64,000 nt of DNA. Origin: Owenia fusiformis. Lineage: Eukaryota; Annelida; Polychaeta; Sabellida; Oweniidae. This document shows positions 33,371-47,600 of the stretch, piece by piece. The notes below the pieces were generated by a model. That model saw nothing but the letters and a program-made list of their open reading frames with translations. It made no database searches and was not told the DNA's origin. Positions within the stretch are counted from its first letter, which is position 1, and every line of letters starts with the position of its first letter. The stretch is from contig CAIIXF020000005.1 of the NCBI GenBank assembly GCA_903813345.2, positions 29,203,375-29,267,374 of the forward strand, read 5' to 3'. A program made the position numbers and the translations under genes.

Positions 33371-36300
33371 TTATGTACATACAAGCATATACAAAAATAT
33401 AATATGGTAGGTAAACCTGTCCTGTTTAGTCTTTCTTCAAGCCCTTGGGCCCCCAACTACATACCTCACATCCACGTACCTCCATTTCTGAGGGTTAAGT
33501 AGATACGGAAAGAGAAAGGGGATTGAGCGACTTGATGCAAGACTATGCATTTCAATCAAAACAAATAGTGGGGAAATAGATGGTAGCAAATAAATTTTGA
33601 AGGTAGGAGGGGGAGGGGGGCCATGGACTTATGCAAGACTATGCTACTATCTCTTTATCTTTTTCATCAGTGCTAAAGAGACTAAAAAGAGAGGGACTGG
33701 GTGTTGAAAAGTCAAGATGACTAAATGTTTGAAATACTTGAGAATGCTGTAATCTATCATCATGAAAGATCACAGCAGTTTTCAATCTATCAGTTCCTTT
33801 CTATTGATAGTTTGGAACAGAAAGATGTGATGAGTATCAGATTGGTATTGCACTGTTTTCATGAACATTATATATTCATTTTTTGAATTAGTGAACAATT
33901 ACTATTGTTCTATAGCCAGGTCTTTGAACGCAGTAGAATGAATAAGATTATGAGCATTATCAATTTCTACATTTCAGTCACCATTCTGCAATCGCCATAT
34001 TGCCATTACATTATCGCTTGGCTCGTTATATGAATTAAACATGGACAATTTTAGATGTTGGTGAATCGTATTGGCTTTATAGGTGGAGAATGTTTGCAGG
34101 GGTCTTGGTATATTAACTATTGCCCTTTGTTCCACACGAGAATAAAGATTACTTCTTGTTAAATTAAAACCATTTATTTTCTAACTGGAAGATAAGACTG
34201 AATGAGGCTGCAACTGAACTGTAATTATCTTTTAGAATATTAAATAGATGTCTCTCTGAGCTATACACCCTCTTATCACTGTGCCATCTATTTTGCCTTT
34301 AAGTTTCTAATGAACAGAGTATAAAGGAACCTAGTAAATGATGGTAATACAAGTTACTACAGATATGAATGTTTTGTTTTGTGTTCTGAGTACTGATGAC
34401 ACCACTGATATAACAGATTTTTAAAGGATGGGTGTCATTAAGGGGCCTTTTTAGCCCCCAAAGATATCTGATAATAATGCATATCATATTGAAGAAAAAT
34501 AATTTGTGCTTTATAAAAATACAATTTCAGCGAATTTTGACCTTTGATGTTCACACAACAGTCATTTAAAGATCATATACCATTTTTGGTGTTTTTACAA
34601 AAAATTCTTTATTTATTGTTGTCTTAGTAAATAGTATATAAATATTAACCAATATAAATATATTAAAATGTAATATATGAAATACTGGAGAAAAGATACG
34701 ATTAAAATTATTTTCATGGAAAAGCACATAGGGCAATATTGACAAAATGCAAATGCTATTTTGGTAGGTTCTGGGCTAGCAATGGGTACATTTCAATTGT
34801 GACTGTAATGGATAACTATTGACTTTTGTCAACATCACAGGGCAACATTTAAGCAACTTAAATACAAGGAAAATCAAAGATTTCCTCTCATTTCTAAAAC
34901 GAGGAACAAAAGCATGAATTCAAGGAAAATAAATGATGGCCTGTGCCAAAATATATAACATATGAGAAAGTTGTGGCACAGTAAAGGATATGTATAGGAT
35001 ATCATATGATTTTAAATGATTTTATCTTTATCTCCGAGTTGATATCAATATCTTGCCAAGTGAGCATAGCGAATTAGCGCAGATATTGATATCAATGAGT
35101 TGGATTAACACAATATCACGAAAATTCATAGGATGTTCTACTTTTCCCATAGTTCACCTCTAAAACTAAACAAAACATATCAAAACAACATCCATTTATT
35201 CATTCATCTCCGTGATGTCATGAAATCACTATGTAACAAAACACATCATATTGGTGGTAGTTTTCAAATCCCTGCCAAAAGGTGATATCTGTGAAATATT
35301 TTCCGTATTCCACAGATATCACTTTTTCCACGCATTTGCAAAATATCATAAATATGTTTTCATGTTACCTAACAGAGTGGAACAGAGTTCAACTATGGGA
35401 TAAAGAATAAAAAATAGGTACATAATTGAATTACCACTCCAAAAATATTAATAAATATGAGGGTTTAAAGTAAGAATATTGAATATGAGATTCAAAAAGA
35501 CAAGTGGCCTCATGTCTCACATTACCCAAACCCCAGATCCTCGATGTCATATATACTTGTACACTGTATATCAATGTTATTTACTGGGAGGATTAAATAT
35601 GGAGTGTATAGCAATGGTCAATACGATATTTCCAGATGATATTTTTTCCCTAGAAGCGGAACCCAAACTCAGTCATGACATAGAAGCTAACTTTTGCAAT
35701 TAATAGAAACTTGTTTTTTATTATATTTTTGTGTGATGAAATAATATGAGATTCATTTCTACAAGAGAATGGAACAAATGTGAACTTGTATATTGAACTA
35801 TACTTCTTTTCTGAATAAACAGAACAACATTTTATCCAAGCCAATTAAGAAAACCAAGGCCAATGAGTGTAATTTATGCCCAGTTAAACTAACACAATAA
35901 CAACTTTTTGTCTGGACTCACTTATTATGTAAGAATGAATTGTATTACTGTTTACTGCATTAAATGTCAAGTATAATATCTGTATTTAATTTCAAATGCC
36001 TATCTCACTTATTGAAGGTATACAAGAAATGTTATTTTGAAACAAATTCAGCACAACCAAAACCATGTCCACATAATATGACAAATCCAAGATGGCTGCC
36101 ACAATTTTAGATCCATGCACATGTGAAGAAGTTAGAAATACACATGGTCCACAAGTTCCATCCCCAATAAAATGGGAAATTTAAGGTTTTCACACATATC
36201 AACTCTATTCCTATATACTTTATATTTGTGGTAAGGCTTGTGATCTAGGTAAACTTAGCATGTTCATGTACCTCCTATCCTCTGAAGCTAAAAACAGAAA

Positions 36301-37124
36301 TAGTGACTTCAATTGAGAAAAATGAATCTTATGGGCTCCATATACATTTTGAGTGGCTGTCCGGCTAAAGTTAGATACTACTGATAATCTGAGATTGAAA
36401 ATTATGTCAAGTTTAGTCCTCAGCCTCTCATAACGGATAACTTCGAGGTAATTGTGTTGTTACTGCAAAAACCTCTATTTCTTCATCACAAATCTACCAT
36501 CTTTTGCATCTGTCAAAACCCTTCATTTCATGTTAATTTTCAGACTTTTGCTTGTGCCATCATTAAATATATATATTCAACTTGTTATTCAGAATATTTT
36601 AAGAACTTTTCATGAATTTTTTTATTTTCACACTTTTGAAAAAATGACTAAGTCAGAGAATGGCCTCTTAATGGTATGTCCCCTTTGATTTTTCTTTTTG
36701 AGTATTAAAAGACCAACGCTTAGCAAATTAAACTAAAATGGTATTCCCTGATATTCTTACTTTGAGGTTCAAAGCCTAGTAAGTACATTTGGTGTGTATG
36801 AATCTCACTTTTAAGAGACCAAGTCAATCTAATAAAAAGGGTATGTACTTTATAATACAAATGCGCAAAGTCTTGTCCAAATAGATGAATTTCAACCCTG
36901 GGCCAACATTGCTAACATGTCAACAGACACCCAGACATGTTACACAACTTGACAAGAAAATATTTTGAAACCAGATAGATTTACCAGATCATGTCTAATT
37001 GATGTCAATCCAGTGTGAAATCACATATGCTGTTCATTTAACATATGTCACATCAACCAGTGTAATGCCACAAATGTGTATGAAAGGTCACATGCACTTT
37101 TTAATTGTTCACTTGTATGGGATC

Positions 37125-37390
37125 TGTAAGTAAACACTTTTCTGTAGGAAACACCTTATAGTAAACACCTATCTATAGGAAACACCTTCATGGTCAACAT
37201 TTATATACAGTAAGTATCTTCATTATGAAAACCTATTCATAGCAAACCACTAATCTTTCATCAATTCACAGAGCCCCCCCCCTCCCCTATATACACAGTG
37301 TGTTTTTCCGTAATGAACATATGTAATAAATACCCTATAATAAACACCCCTATAGCAAATACCCTTGTAGTAGCGAACACCTTAATTTTG
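37125..37390 (+). repeat. Degenerate AACACCTT array
   Basis: Irregular tandem units of about 20 bp built on GTAAACACCT/GGAAACACCTT followed by TATA or CTAT. A C-run near 37275 interrupts it. It resembles the array at 55345-55640 and the GAACACCT motif inside the CAGTAAAACCTG elements. Confidence 0.5.
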
Positions 37391-37685
37391 AATTCTTTGA
37401 TGACTAATATTATTTATTCTCATGCATGTATAAAGTTCATCAATTATTGTGACTTCATTTTGAGTTTATGGTTTTGATATTAAAACGTCTGGTTTCATTC
37501 AAAAGAACACATTTTTAATCACAAATAGACAATTATAAGGTCAAATGTTGGCAGTTTGTATGTCTTAAATATGTCCAGGAATTTAGGGTTTAACTGGTTC
37601 TTATTCATAACTAAAATGAATAAATAACAAAGAAGGCAAGAGTAATGAAAGTATATGTTGAGCATCATTTTATTATATCAACAAG

Positions 37686-37835
37686 AAGTGACATATTGTT
37701 ACAGCTACCATTTGTTCTTAGTCAGATGGCCTTCTGAGTTTAGTGTAAGCATTAAGCATCAGTGGTTGTTGGTTGACATCTGTACCAAATTGTTATGCTT
37801 TTCATTTGTAGGAGATAACATTAATGTCAGGTACT
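37686..37835 (+). mobile_element. Decayed TGTCACCAC-family element
   Basis: AAGTGACATATTGTTACAGC at the left, GTGGTTGTTGGTTGACATCT followed by GTACCAAATTG in the middle, and GGAGATAACATTAATGTC at the right follow the family order with mutated ends. Confidence 0.45.
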
Positions 37836-40429
37836 AACATCCAAAAATGAGCAAATTAGTAGTCTTGCACTATGTCACCCACCTTTTGATATGTATAGCA
37901 AATATGGAGTTCTGTAAAACAAATTTTCTCATAAAGAAGATTATAGAATTGAGCTTTGATGCCCGGTGTTCTCCACAAGATTTATTCTAAAGTGTGTGCA
38001 AAATTCTCATTTTCACAATTCAGACTGAAATTGGTCAAAATATGCCAATTATTCATGATTTTTCTCATTTTCAAGTAGGTGCAAATGATTTTTCAGGTGG
38101 GTGCAAGTCTGTTTTTAAAATCTCAGTTGGGTGCTACGCCCACTTGCTTTAATGCTGCTGATACCACATGCTTTAATATCTAGTTTAAAATACATGTAGG
38201 GGATATGCTAAACATTTTTATTTGCCTTTGCCTAACTATGTACCTTTAGGGACTGGGGATATAATACTGCATGATACTGCAGTGAACCCAAAAGTTAATT
38301 ACTTTTGTCAAAATACATCACGATTTCTTGTTTAGTTACTAAGTCTGTAAGTAGAAGGATTTGAATAAATGTTCTTTTTTAAGAGGCTAAGTTTTTAAAA
38401 CAAAAACGGAATGATTTATGTTTATTTTTCACAGGTCACTGTACAAAACAAAACATGAATTGAAAATATACTGAATAAATAACTAAACTTGGGAGTGACA
38501 TTTTAAGCTATTCAATTTCTAGTTTATTAAAATGAGATCTTTTTAATGCAGTCCAGTTGACTGATCAGGTCTCTATTTAATAAATAAATATGTACTTAAG
38601 ATGGAAATTGATACTAAATGTTGTAGCAATGTGACTAAATGTTTATTCTGGAGATTGGATTGTACAACAACTCAAGCCAAATATTAGACCATGTTAAAAG
38701 TGGATTTAGTGATAAGAAGAAAATTGTGTATAAAGTTACATAGTTTTACGCTTCTTGCAAAATATTGTATTTGGGAACTGGTCCATGTATGAAAGATTTG
38801 AACGGATTGCACAAAATTTTATCTTATGTCCTTGAGATATTTTTTCTAATTTACTAGGATTTGGAAGACTGCCTTGAGGTAAAATCAGAGCCTAGTTTAA
38901 TTAAGATCAATTTAGATGAAGCTCTGTTTTGAAGAAATAAAGTCATATAAATGGAATTGTTAAGTATCTTTATTTAGCTGATCTTTATTATCTATTATAG
39001 ATATACATAGCTTTTATCGGCATAAAGTAGACGTCGAACCAGATTTGGTAGGAATGTTGAATATTTTGAGAATCTAGGAAGCTGCGGATAAATTCATCTA
39101 AATCTGGAGCAATAAATAATGACATTGGCTAGTTAAACGCACCTGGATTTAGTTAACGAGTACAGGTAAATACCTGGCCACATCAAAGGCCTACCTGTGA
39201 AGCTTGGAAATGCACCATGGAGACTCCGGACCCGAGTGTTACACCTTTATACCAATCTAGGGGATCATATATCTAGGATAAATACAGATAAGCTTCATGG
39301 GAACCGCTACCACTATGGATAATTCCTACAAAAACCTTCACAGTTCATGCTAATTCAGAGCATCTCACTTGCATGAATTATCTATCACTTCTCGAGTTAG
39401 CTCTGACAGTTGTAATATTTCATCGAAATTATTTTTAAAGAAATTTTACAGAATTTGTGTGGATTAAGGAGGGGATAAATTACCCAGGTGGTATAAGGAT
39501 TAATTTAGAAATGAGATGAGCTGTATGTGATTATCCTTGACTGGAGGTGTATCTAAAGGAAAATAGCAAAAATAGAGCAAGGCAAAGATAGCATATCATG
39601 GATTCCTCAAGTGCTCTGTGCCTGCTTCAGAGATTCCAGGATCTTCTACAGTTCTAGTGTATTGCATCTTCATCTTAAACTTAACCTAGTTCCATCATGT
39701 AATCTCTATCTCAACGGTGAGGTATACCAAGTGATGGCCACTGAACTGATGTATGGTGAAATAAAGGCAATTTAATTTTGAAACAAGTCACTATGGATAA
39801 AGGAACACTTTTATTGCATAAGGAACCAGGAGATTAACAGTAGTATACATTTAGAAATCAATTGTATTTGATCATTCATTGGATACATCTCATATGTAAT
39901 TGATATTTGGATTTTACTATTCAGATATGTAATGGATATTTGGATCTGGAATTGATTTCTGAGCTATGTATTTGAGCTGATCAAAGGTATTTTTACAAGA
40001 GAAATGTTCTTACTTTATTTATATTTTCTTTAACTTCACTCTCACACAAAACCCCTTGTATATGATAAAGGCATGTGTTATATTTGGTAGCTTATATTTA
40101 TATAACATTGTAGAAGCCAAATGTGAATCCTCAAATCATAATATACAAAAGTATTGTTTATATTTGGAAAGTTGATATCAAAAGAAGCTAAGGTCTTAGT
40201 AGAAGATTTATCGAAGCGAGGTATTGCAATGATAATATTTACTCCATTAATTAATTCCTTGTTATTTGATTAAGGTATTAGAATGATTAATCCAAGATAA
40301 AAGTAATTTATAAGGGCTTATGTAGTTAACAGGGAGGTATGGAGTGTAATGTAACAAGTGGTTGCAGATTGAGAAGGTGGAGTTCTCTAATTACCAAGGT
40401 GATTGTATAATTCAGTATAAGGTGTTAGT

Positions 40430-40680
40430 CTTAGCTCATGTGAGGTCAGAGGTCAAAAGAAAGATATTTGATAGGAAGTTGAGGTCTAGGTCATGCAAGG
40501 TCAAGGGTCAAAAGACGCATACAGGTCATGCAAGGTCACGAGTCAAAAAAAGCAAATTTGATGGTAAGGAGAGATCAAGGTCATGCAAGGTTAAGGGTCA
40601 AAAGAAGCGTAGATTTTTTAGGTGAGATTTAGGTTATGTAAGGTCAAGAGTCAAAAGAAGCAAATTTGATGGTAAAATAA
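40430..40680 (+). repeat. Degenerate AAGGTCA-rich repeat
   Basis: About five diverged copies of AGGTCATGCAAGGTCAAGGG followed by TCAAAAGAAGC and TTTGATGGTA. An 87-codon frame across it has repeat-driven composition (Arg/Lys/Ser) and is not a gene. Confidence 0.7.
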
Positions 40681-41164
40681 AATGTTTGGATAGGTAAGTC
40701 AAATTGTAAATGTTCATAAAACATTAAGGGTGAAAAGATTATAAGCTACTGCTTTGATAGGTCAAAGTCATATATTGCATTGAAGGTTAATGTTACATCA
40801 GACAAAGGTCAAGGTCACATAAAACCTTTCATATAACCATGTTAGTCTAGCCAGTGTCATCCAAGGCAATGGTTACAGACCTTAAAGCCTTAAATGGCTC
40901 AAATTGACATCATGATACTTTAATACAATCGTTAGTGGAGTAAAGGCCATGAGAAAGTATGATAAGATAGAGGGAAGATATTTACTACAGCAGTTGATAT
41001 AAACGAGGGGGAAGAAGAATGGGATGCAATTAAGATATTGGTCAAGTAGGCTACCATTTTTGATGTAAAACATGGTCAGTTGGCTGAAAAATTCGGCCCA
41101 GGACATGTATCATCTAACAAACAGTCAGACAGACTGAGAAAAGTAGCAAGAATCAGTTTGAGTC

Positions 41165-41350
41165 AAAAAGAGGATGTGAAAAGAGAATATGAAAGAGAGG
41201 ATGTGAAATAGATAATATGGTGAAATAGAGAATGCGACATAGATATGATGAAATAGAGGACATGAAATAGATAATATAATGAAATAGAGGATGTGAAATA
41301 GAGAATGTGAAATAGAGTAAAATAGAGAATGAATGTGAAAGAATGGTATT
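41165..41350 (+). repeat. Degenerate purine-rich repeat
   Basis: Irregular units of GATGTGAAATAGAGAAT and GATAATATGGTGAAATAGAG. Strongly purine-biased on the plus strand, noncoding. Confidence 0.65.
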
Positions 41351-41732
41351 GTCCTCTCCTAACACATGGATTTGGATAAGGTGGATTACCATTACCAGAT
41401 ACTGGACTATTGGAGGAAATGCATCATAAGAGAAAGAGATCACAGTTTTCTATCAGTTTCTTTCTAGTAAAGCAGAGCTAGTCTAAGTATCAGAATGAAG
41501 GAAGAGAGACTTTGATAGTGAGACATGGTGTCTTACAAAGATCATAGTTGCACACAGTTATCTCAAGTATATTTGCAGTTAGATAATCGCATGTAAGGTT
41601 TGTAAACAGTGATTAGTGCATCAAATAATATTATTCACTACTTCCCCATTCTTTGGTGTTTTTATAATTTTGTGATTAGATATGAAGAATTACATTAAAG
41701 GTGTTTAATTATAAACATGAGATTGTTTTGAT

Positions 41733-41909
41733 GCAGTGAAACCTTTCTAATTTTAACACCAATAGGATCGTCATATGAGGTGTTCATATTAGCAGGTGTT
41801 CACATTTCGAGGTTTCTTTTTGATTGGACAGGAGATTGAGACTGAAAAGGTGTTCACTCTGTGAGGTGTTTAGATTAGACAGGTGTTCAGATATACAGGT
41901 TTTACTGTA
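41733..41909. mobile_element. CAGTAAAACCTG-type MITE, copy 4
   Basis: Left GCAGTGAAACCTTTCTAAT, right ATACAGGTTTTACTGTA, with five GGTGTTC motifs between. The right end is the best preserved in the window. Confidence 0.6.
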
Positions 41910-43167
41910 TAATATAAAGAACTCAAGTGTCCAGATTGACATATCAGCAATTGACTTGATTTGTTATCAAAACTATGCATGTTACAAGACATTGCTTGCT
42001 GATGAGATAAATGCAATTAGATAAATACAATGAGATAAATACAATGAGATAAATCTATTGAATCGAGTACTTTGTGTTATCAACGTTTTTTTGGGATGTA
42101 CATGTAGATGGGAGTATCAGATTTATCAATGCCAATTTGATAATGTCTTAGATTGAGTACATCATACTTATGACTTAATTCAATGAAGTCATTTCTTTAG
42201 TTTCATTTTAACAATGATCTCAGACTCATAAAAATATTAATAACATGTACATGTACAAATCTGCTGTATGTTTAGTTAGGCAATGTTATAACATAGGTCA
42301 ATCATAGCATTTTAAGTAAGTAGACAATAAGGATATCATACTTCATATTAAACCATTTTTCCTGGCACTTACTTCAAGTTAAACGGATGCAAGTAATAAT
42401 TGATAAACGATAAGGAAAATAGACCTCCGTGTGAGTATAAGATCTGAGCTAAAGTTGGAGAAAAGTTTTGTTTTGTAAAAATCGCACTAACCCAGCGAAA
42501 GAGACATGTTCATCTGGGATATGGTGCTGTTATTCATAGTAACTATACTCAGTAACCTTAACATAAATAGATTAATGTTAGAGATGAAGTTAATGTTTTA
42601 GTGCATAATATTTATGGTCAATACATTAAGATGTTAGGCGAATCTGATCAAAGTATAGTCACAGTTGAATCCATGGATTGTTGAAATAGCTCAGCTGGTT
42701 AATAGGTGAATACTTGATGAAAAAACAACTCAATTTTGAAGGAGGCAGAGTAGAATGAGTATTCTGGAGTATTTCACAAGAAGAGTTGGTAAAGTTAAGA
42801 TTTTTAAGTTTGTTGTTTGCTTTCTACAACACAACAATTTCTATGGTAACCATCGTATCCATGGTAACATGTTAACATCACTTAATTTAAGAATTTTGAA
42901 GTTTAGAAATTTGAGGTAAATCAACCCCTGGTTGATTTACATGGACATTTTTCATAAAGGTTTGAACCAATGTCAGATCCAAAATTCTCCCTTCATGTAT
43001 TACCTTAACAAAAAACAATATGCATATATTTAATTTTGGGGTTTTTATCATCATTTAATATTGATCAGGTTGGCGAAGTAGAGGATTTAATTATCTATTG
43101 ATTGTCATATTATGATGATAAGTGGCTCTTGCTTTTGTGGCTTCCTGTCGTATTCAAATACAGCATA

Positions 43168-43416
43168 TACAGTAAAGTGAGTAAAACCTGTCAAACCAGA
43201 GCACAACTAGGTGGAGCCTCCTTAAATTTTTCATTGTTCCTTAAAGGAGAAATATTGCTGTGAACGAGACAGATTAATTGAAAAATTTCCAGGATGTTTC
43301 TTGTTATGCCTTGCACACACTCTTTGAACACCCCCCCACACTCCTACCTACCCCCAGAGATCATATAGGTTTAAAGTAAGAGTAGAAAGTGTTCAGTCAT
43401 TCAGGTTTTGCTGTAT
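43168..43416. mobile_element. CAGTAAAACCTG-type MITE, copy 5
   Basis: Left TACAGTAAAGTGAGTAAAAC followed by CTGTCAAACC, right GTGTTCAGTCATTCAGGTTT followed by TGCTGTA. A short C-tract segment lies inside. Confidence 0.5.
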
Positions 43417-44439
43417 AGTGACCTCTCCTTAACAAGGGTTGTCCATATGTTTTTACAATAGATGAGATAGATAGACTGTCTCAATATCTGTACATAAATA
43501 GGCTTAGGATGGACGTACCTATATTGAGAACATGTAAATATAAACATTAAATACAAACTTTACAACAGTCAACATTGTTAACAGTTTTCTGTACTTAACA
43601 CTCACATATAACATGCAAGGTATCCTAGGCAAGGTATGTTCATATAGTAAGTTAATATTGGACATTCGATTAACGAAGTTCAAACAGGTAGTAGAGGATA
43701 TATTAGATGACTTATTATGTAATATATACAAAATATCAGGTCTTAACTCTTGTAAGTATTTTTGCCAGATATGGAAAGGAGTATGGTGATTGAAGTCAAA
43801 CCTGTCTGGGGGAGGGGGTACTAAGTTCATGAGGTGAATACAAAAATTACAAATGTTAACAGAATGCAAGTTTTTGTTATTGTTCAGTCAATGGTTAACC
43901 ACAATAATAAAAGTTGGAGATAGTTGTTCATTACCTTAAGTTGTTCATTACTTTAAGGCTCAGAGGGTGGAGTAATTGCAAAATCAAACTATTGTAAAAG
44001 GGTAGTTGCTGAGAAAGTTAGGATTTTAATGTTGCTCGAAAGCGGCATCTCAAGAAAAAAGTAAGAGATAGTTGTTTTTCATTGTCCTGAGGTCCAGAGA
44101 CTGTAGTAATTACAAGATGAAGCTCTCTTTTAAGAGGCAATGCATCTAGAGAAAAAGGGTAGTTTCAATGTTGCGTGAAGGAGGCATCTCAGGAACTGTA
44201 ATGTACATGAGTGCATTCTAAAATAGGAATAGGCAGAGGTAGTAGTAGAAGTAGAGGCTCTGTTTATATACATAGTTGGGATACTAACAAGTAGGAAAAG
44301 TGATTTAGCATCATTCTATGAATCTGCTAGGTGTTATAGCTATTATTATGGAATTGTGGCTGAAGAAAATATTCTGAGAGTCTTCATGGCTAATCTGTTA
44401 CATATTGTTTGCAATGGATAGATCTGTAGTTTTTGCATC

Positions 44440-44527
44440 AAGTCTCTTGACTCCCCCCCCCCAACTACTTCACTCCTGGAGGAGGGGTGTTTAGGCCTTA
44501 GGGGGGTTATAGGGGCCTGAAGCAAGA
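44440..44527. mobile_element. C-tract/G-tract foldback element
   Basis: TGCATCAAGTCTCTTGACTC followed by a C-run, then GGAGGAGGGG, GGGGGGTTATAGGGGCCTGA and AGCAAGAG. The two halves are inverted, as in the intact copy at 63083-63208. Confidence 0.5.
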
Positions 44528-45131
44528 GATAGAGAGACACTTTCCTAGATTTGAAATCAAAGATGTCTGTTCCTATGACATGAAATCTCAGCTAGATATT
44601 AAAATCAGGCTCTGCCAGGTGCTCACTTCTACTAAGTTCCCTGGCCTATAAATAAGTAAAAAGTTCTTTTTGTGAAGTTGTTCTGTTCCAATTTCCATAT
44701 TATTGATACACAGGGGGTTAATCCGTTCATTTGTATGTTTCATTTGGCCTCCAGACAGTCATATTGAATTCATCAGCACTTTGAATTTTTGATTCATCTG
44801 CACTTTTTTAATGATTTTCAAAAATAAAAAATTGGATAAAATAAATCAACACAGTTACACATTGCTATTGAATAAATGTTGAAAATCCTGTGGATTTGGT
44901 GGGAGATGAAATATTGTTCAAGTCTATTAAACATGTAAAAATAACAAACATCTGCCACATCCCCATTCATACAACCATCGGGGCATTTTAAATTAACCTC
45001 CGCCAACATTGAAAGCCACTTTCAAAGGCGACTATAAAATTGAAATTCAGAACTGAAATCGTAATTTCACCAAAGCTAGAATAATACATTATATAAATAG
45101 GATTAAGGAAATAAACAAAATTAATTAAGTA

Positions 45132-45191
45132 ATGGATGGTGCTGGTAGACATAGAGATTCATCTTTCTGCTGGCCTGGTTTGGAGCTACTG
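45132..45191 (+). CDS. Candidate alternative first coding exon A
   Basis: ATG at 45132 opens 20 codons (MDGAGRHRDSSFCWPGLELL) ending exactly in phase 0 at CTACTG/GTAAGG. No acceptor precedes it, as expected of a first exon. The peptide matches no family known to me. The call rests on the donor and on the shared phase with four similar segments downstream. Confidence 0.35.
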
Positions 45192-45833
45192 GTAAGGTAT
45201 CTATTATTCAGATGGAGACTTGTATACATCGTATATCAGGAGAATGTTACCTCAGAGAGGGATTTCAGTTATCTAGTTATCTGGTTATGGCTTGATTTGT
45301 GCCAAGCTACAAGTGGTTGATGGGTTTTGGTTTGATTTTTGATACTGAACAAGTACTAGTTTTGGAAATATCATTGTTTTGAACTTGGTTAGTTTGTTGG
45401 AAGTATATGTAAAATTCAAGGATTGTTGTTGGCTTTGTTTAAAGGGAGTCTGTTTGATTACTATGGGGTTTCTTTTTGATAGTATTGAATTTGAATGCGG
45501 TCAATGTTTTGCTTGAACTATTTTCACCTTGCTCAAAGGGAAATGAATTTTTAGGTTGATTTGTTATCGTTTTGTACTTGAGATAGATTTGAACAGGGAG
45601 ATAGATAGTAGTTATGTACGAAACACCTGAGAAAGTTGTTAGCAATTAGTTCTATGTGAATGTATTACATATGACTAGGCTCAAGCTATTCAGGTTAAAG
45701 TTGCATACCAGACCTTGGCTTTTAGTAAGTTTCTAGTATCGCATCATGTCACGGTGGTTGTCTGTATGAAATTTGGAATATGGAGGAATTTAATCAATTA
45801 TGTGAGGAATTTATAACTCAGTTTTATTATTTA

Positions 45834-45931
45834 GACCCTAGTCTTATATTGAGACCCTTTGCTCTCCTCTTCCCCATTCTATAGCATTGAATGGGGCAGG
45901 GGGGTATAGGGCCTGGATACAAGACTATATA
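45834..45931. mobile_element. C-tract/G-tract foldback element
   Basis: CCTAGTCTTATATTGAGACC at the left and GGGCCTGGATACAAGACTAT at the right are inverted, around CCTCTTCCCC and GGGGCAGGGGGG. No coding capacity. Confidence 0.5.
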
Positions 45932-46577
45932 GGCTCTAAATATTTCCGAAAAAAAGAAATAAGATATTTTGTTTGTATTTAAACTCAAAGAGAAATGTGG
46001 GTTGAGCATTGTAAATGATCATATCAATATTTTGAACTGGGGCTAAATTGTTTGACATTTCTTCGTTGCTATTCAATTTAAAGTACTTTGTTTTATCAAT
46101 TAAGATAGCTCGTTCATCTATGTTAGTGATAACATGCTAAAATCTTCATCGAATGTTATTGAAGAACATAGTGATATATTTTTATGGAGACCTTTATCAG
46201 AGAGCTCAATGGCCAAAACATAGCTACGGAACTTCAATTACAGATTGAAAACATAAACCTTTCCAGGAATAAATGAAAAATGTGAATTTATCAAAAAGGA
46301 TATTATGCCACATGAAGCCTTGGAACATGCCGCAGAAGAATGCAAAGAAAATGAGGCTGCAAACATGAACTATTAAGTTGGATTATAGCCTCGGATTAGA
46401 CGTGGATTACAAACATTGTCAGAAATTCTCCACAATATAAGTGCATGGCGCACCCTGTATGAAAACATTGACAATGTAATAACATGGATAAATTACAGAT
46501 TAAGTAAAAGTAAAATGGAAAAACTCTGAGGATTATTTTCTGTCTTTGTGATATTGATGAGAGAATTCTGATTGACA

Positions 46578-46757
46578 ATGAGTCAGAAGTATAAAAGACA
46601 CCGGGTTAGTTTCCTGGGGGGTGTGCTCAAAAGGAGTAAGAGCTGCACAGATATGGAGGCCCCCGAAGCGCCAAAATTCCGTTTGGTGCGCACAAATTCG
46701 CTGACATCTGTACCAAAATCTGTGAAGAACCTGGTCAGGATGTTTGAACAGAAAATA
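46578..46757 (+). CDS. Candidate alternative first coding exon B
   Basis: ATG at 46578 opens exactly 60 codons ending in phase 0 at AAAATA/GTGAGT. The peptide starts MSQKYKRHRVSF and ends SVPKSVKNLVRMFEQKI. It is basic and Ser-rich, has several R-x-x-S type sites (RSKS, RTNS), and ends in a VxxLVxxFE-like amphipathic helix. Local GC is higher than in the flanks, which fits coding sequence. This is the strongest of the set. The family is unknown; a cytoskeletal or signalling scaffold is only a guess. Confidence 0.6.
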
Positions 46758-46784
46758 GTGAGTATGATTTAAAGAGTATTGTCT

Positions 46785-46925
46785 TATCACATTATGCTTG
46801 CATCAGGTCTCTGGACCCCCCCCCCTTTGCCCTCCTTCTACCCTCTTCATCTAAACCCTCCTTTACCTCCAGGATGTATATGTAGATGGGGGTCACATAG
46901 GCTTGAAGCAAGATTGTTCATACTC
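46785..46925. mobile_element. C-tract/G-tract foldback element
   Basis: GCTTGCATCAGGTCTCTGGA followed by a C-run at the left; GATGGGGGTCACATAGGCTT followed by GAAGCAAGATTG at the right. Its left edge lies only about 30 bp after the donor of exon B. Confidence 0.5.
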
Positions 46926-47600
46926 TTATGCAATACAGGGTCAGTAGATGTCCCATCATGCCCTAATTTTATATCCTGAGTTTTGTATTTTGAAGAGGTC
47001 ATGTCACCATATCTATGATTTTGATTGATAAAATGGGATCAGAATACTCTGCGGTCAAAAATTTAAATATTGACTGAAAAAATGTTAACATATTTGGTTA
47101 GTTACTATAGTAGTCATGGGCATTCAATAGATATTGAAAGCCCATGATGTAATATGGTAATGGCCAATAACAAGTCAAACTATATTATTTTCCTTCCGAG
47201 GATCAGTGACTCAGACTGAATGGAAGAAAATGTGGAAATGGTTAGGAACAATGAAATATATTGAAATGTTGACGTTTAGTATGTAAAATATGACCATGTG
47301 GTTAACATTTAGCCGTCAACCTTAAGCAGCTCACCTGTTTTGACCAATTAGCCTACAAAATATAGCTCAGGTATTTCAGGTTCTCAGATATATCAGTCCA
47401 GAGAGAGAAACCTATCATTCCTTTGTGAATTTGGCATTTCACGAATTCCCAAAGTTTGTAAAACTTTTAAACAAGCATTATCATGATGCTTCTTTCTGGC
47501 GATTTCTTGTTTTTCTATTGGACTAATATATTTTAGCTTTGTTTATGAACTTGAAACTAACAAGAATATGTACCTTCATTTTTTTTGTTATAAGCCTCAG

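Larger units (their letters stand above)
25474..45131. other. Long noncoding stretch, possible giant intron
   Basis: About 19.7 kb with no convincing coding exon on either strand. It contains the dispersed elements and degenerate arrays listed separately and one promoter candidate near 30.8 kb. If the exon at 25384 belongs to the plus-strand gene, this is one intron. Palindromic spots include GATATCAAT..ATTGATATC near 35040-35095 and GTGATATCTGTG..CACAGATATCAC at 35282-35325. Confidence 0.35.

Noticed and set aside
40362-40625. 87-codon basic frame
   Set aside because: Composition is set by the AGGTCA repeat; no start or splice context.
42754-42788. Short ATG segment MSILEYFTRRV before GTAAAG
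   Set aside because: Phase 1, very short and AT-rich; likely chance.
46533-46790. 85-codon minus-strand frame
   Set aside because: Antisense of candidate exon B, which has the better start, donor and composition.
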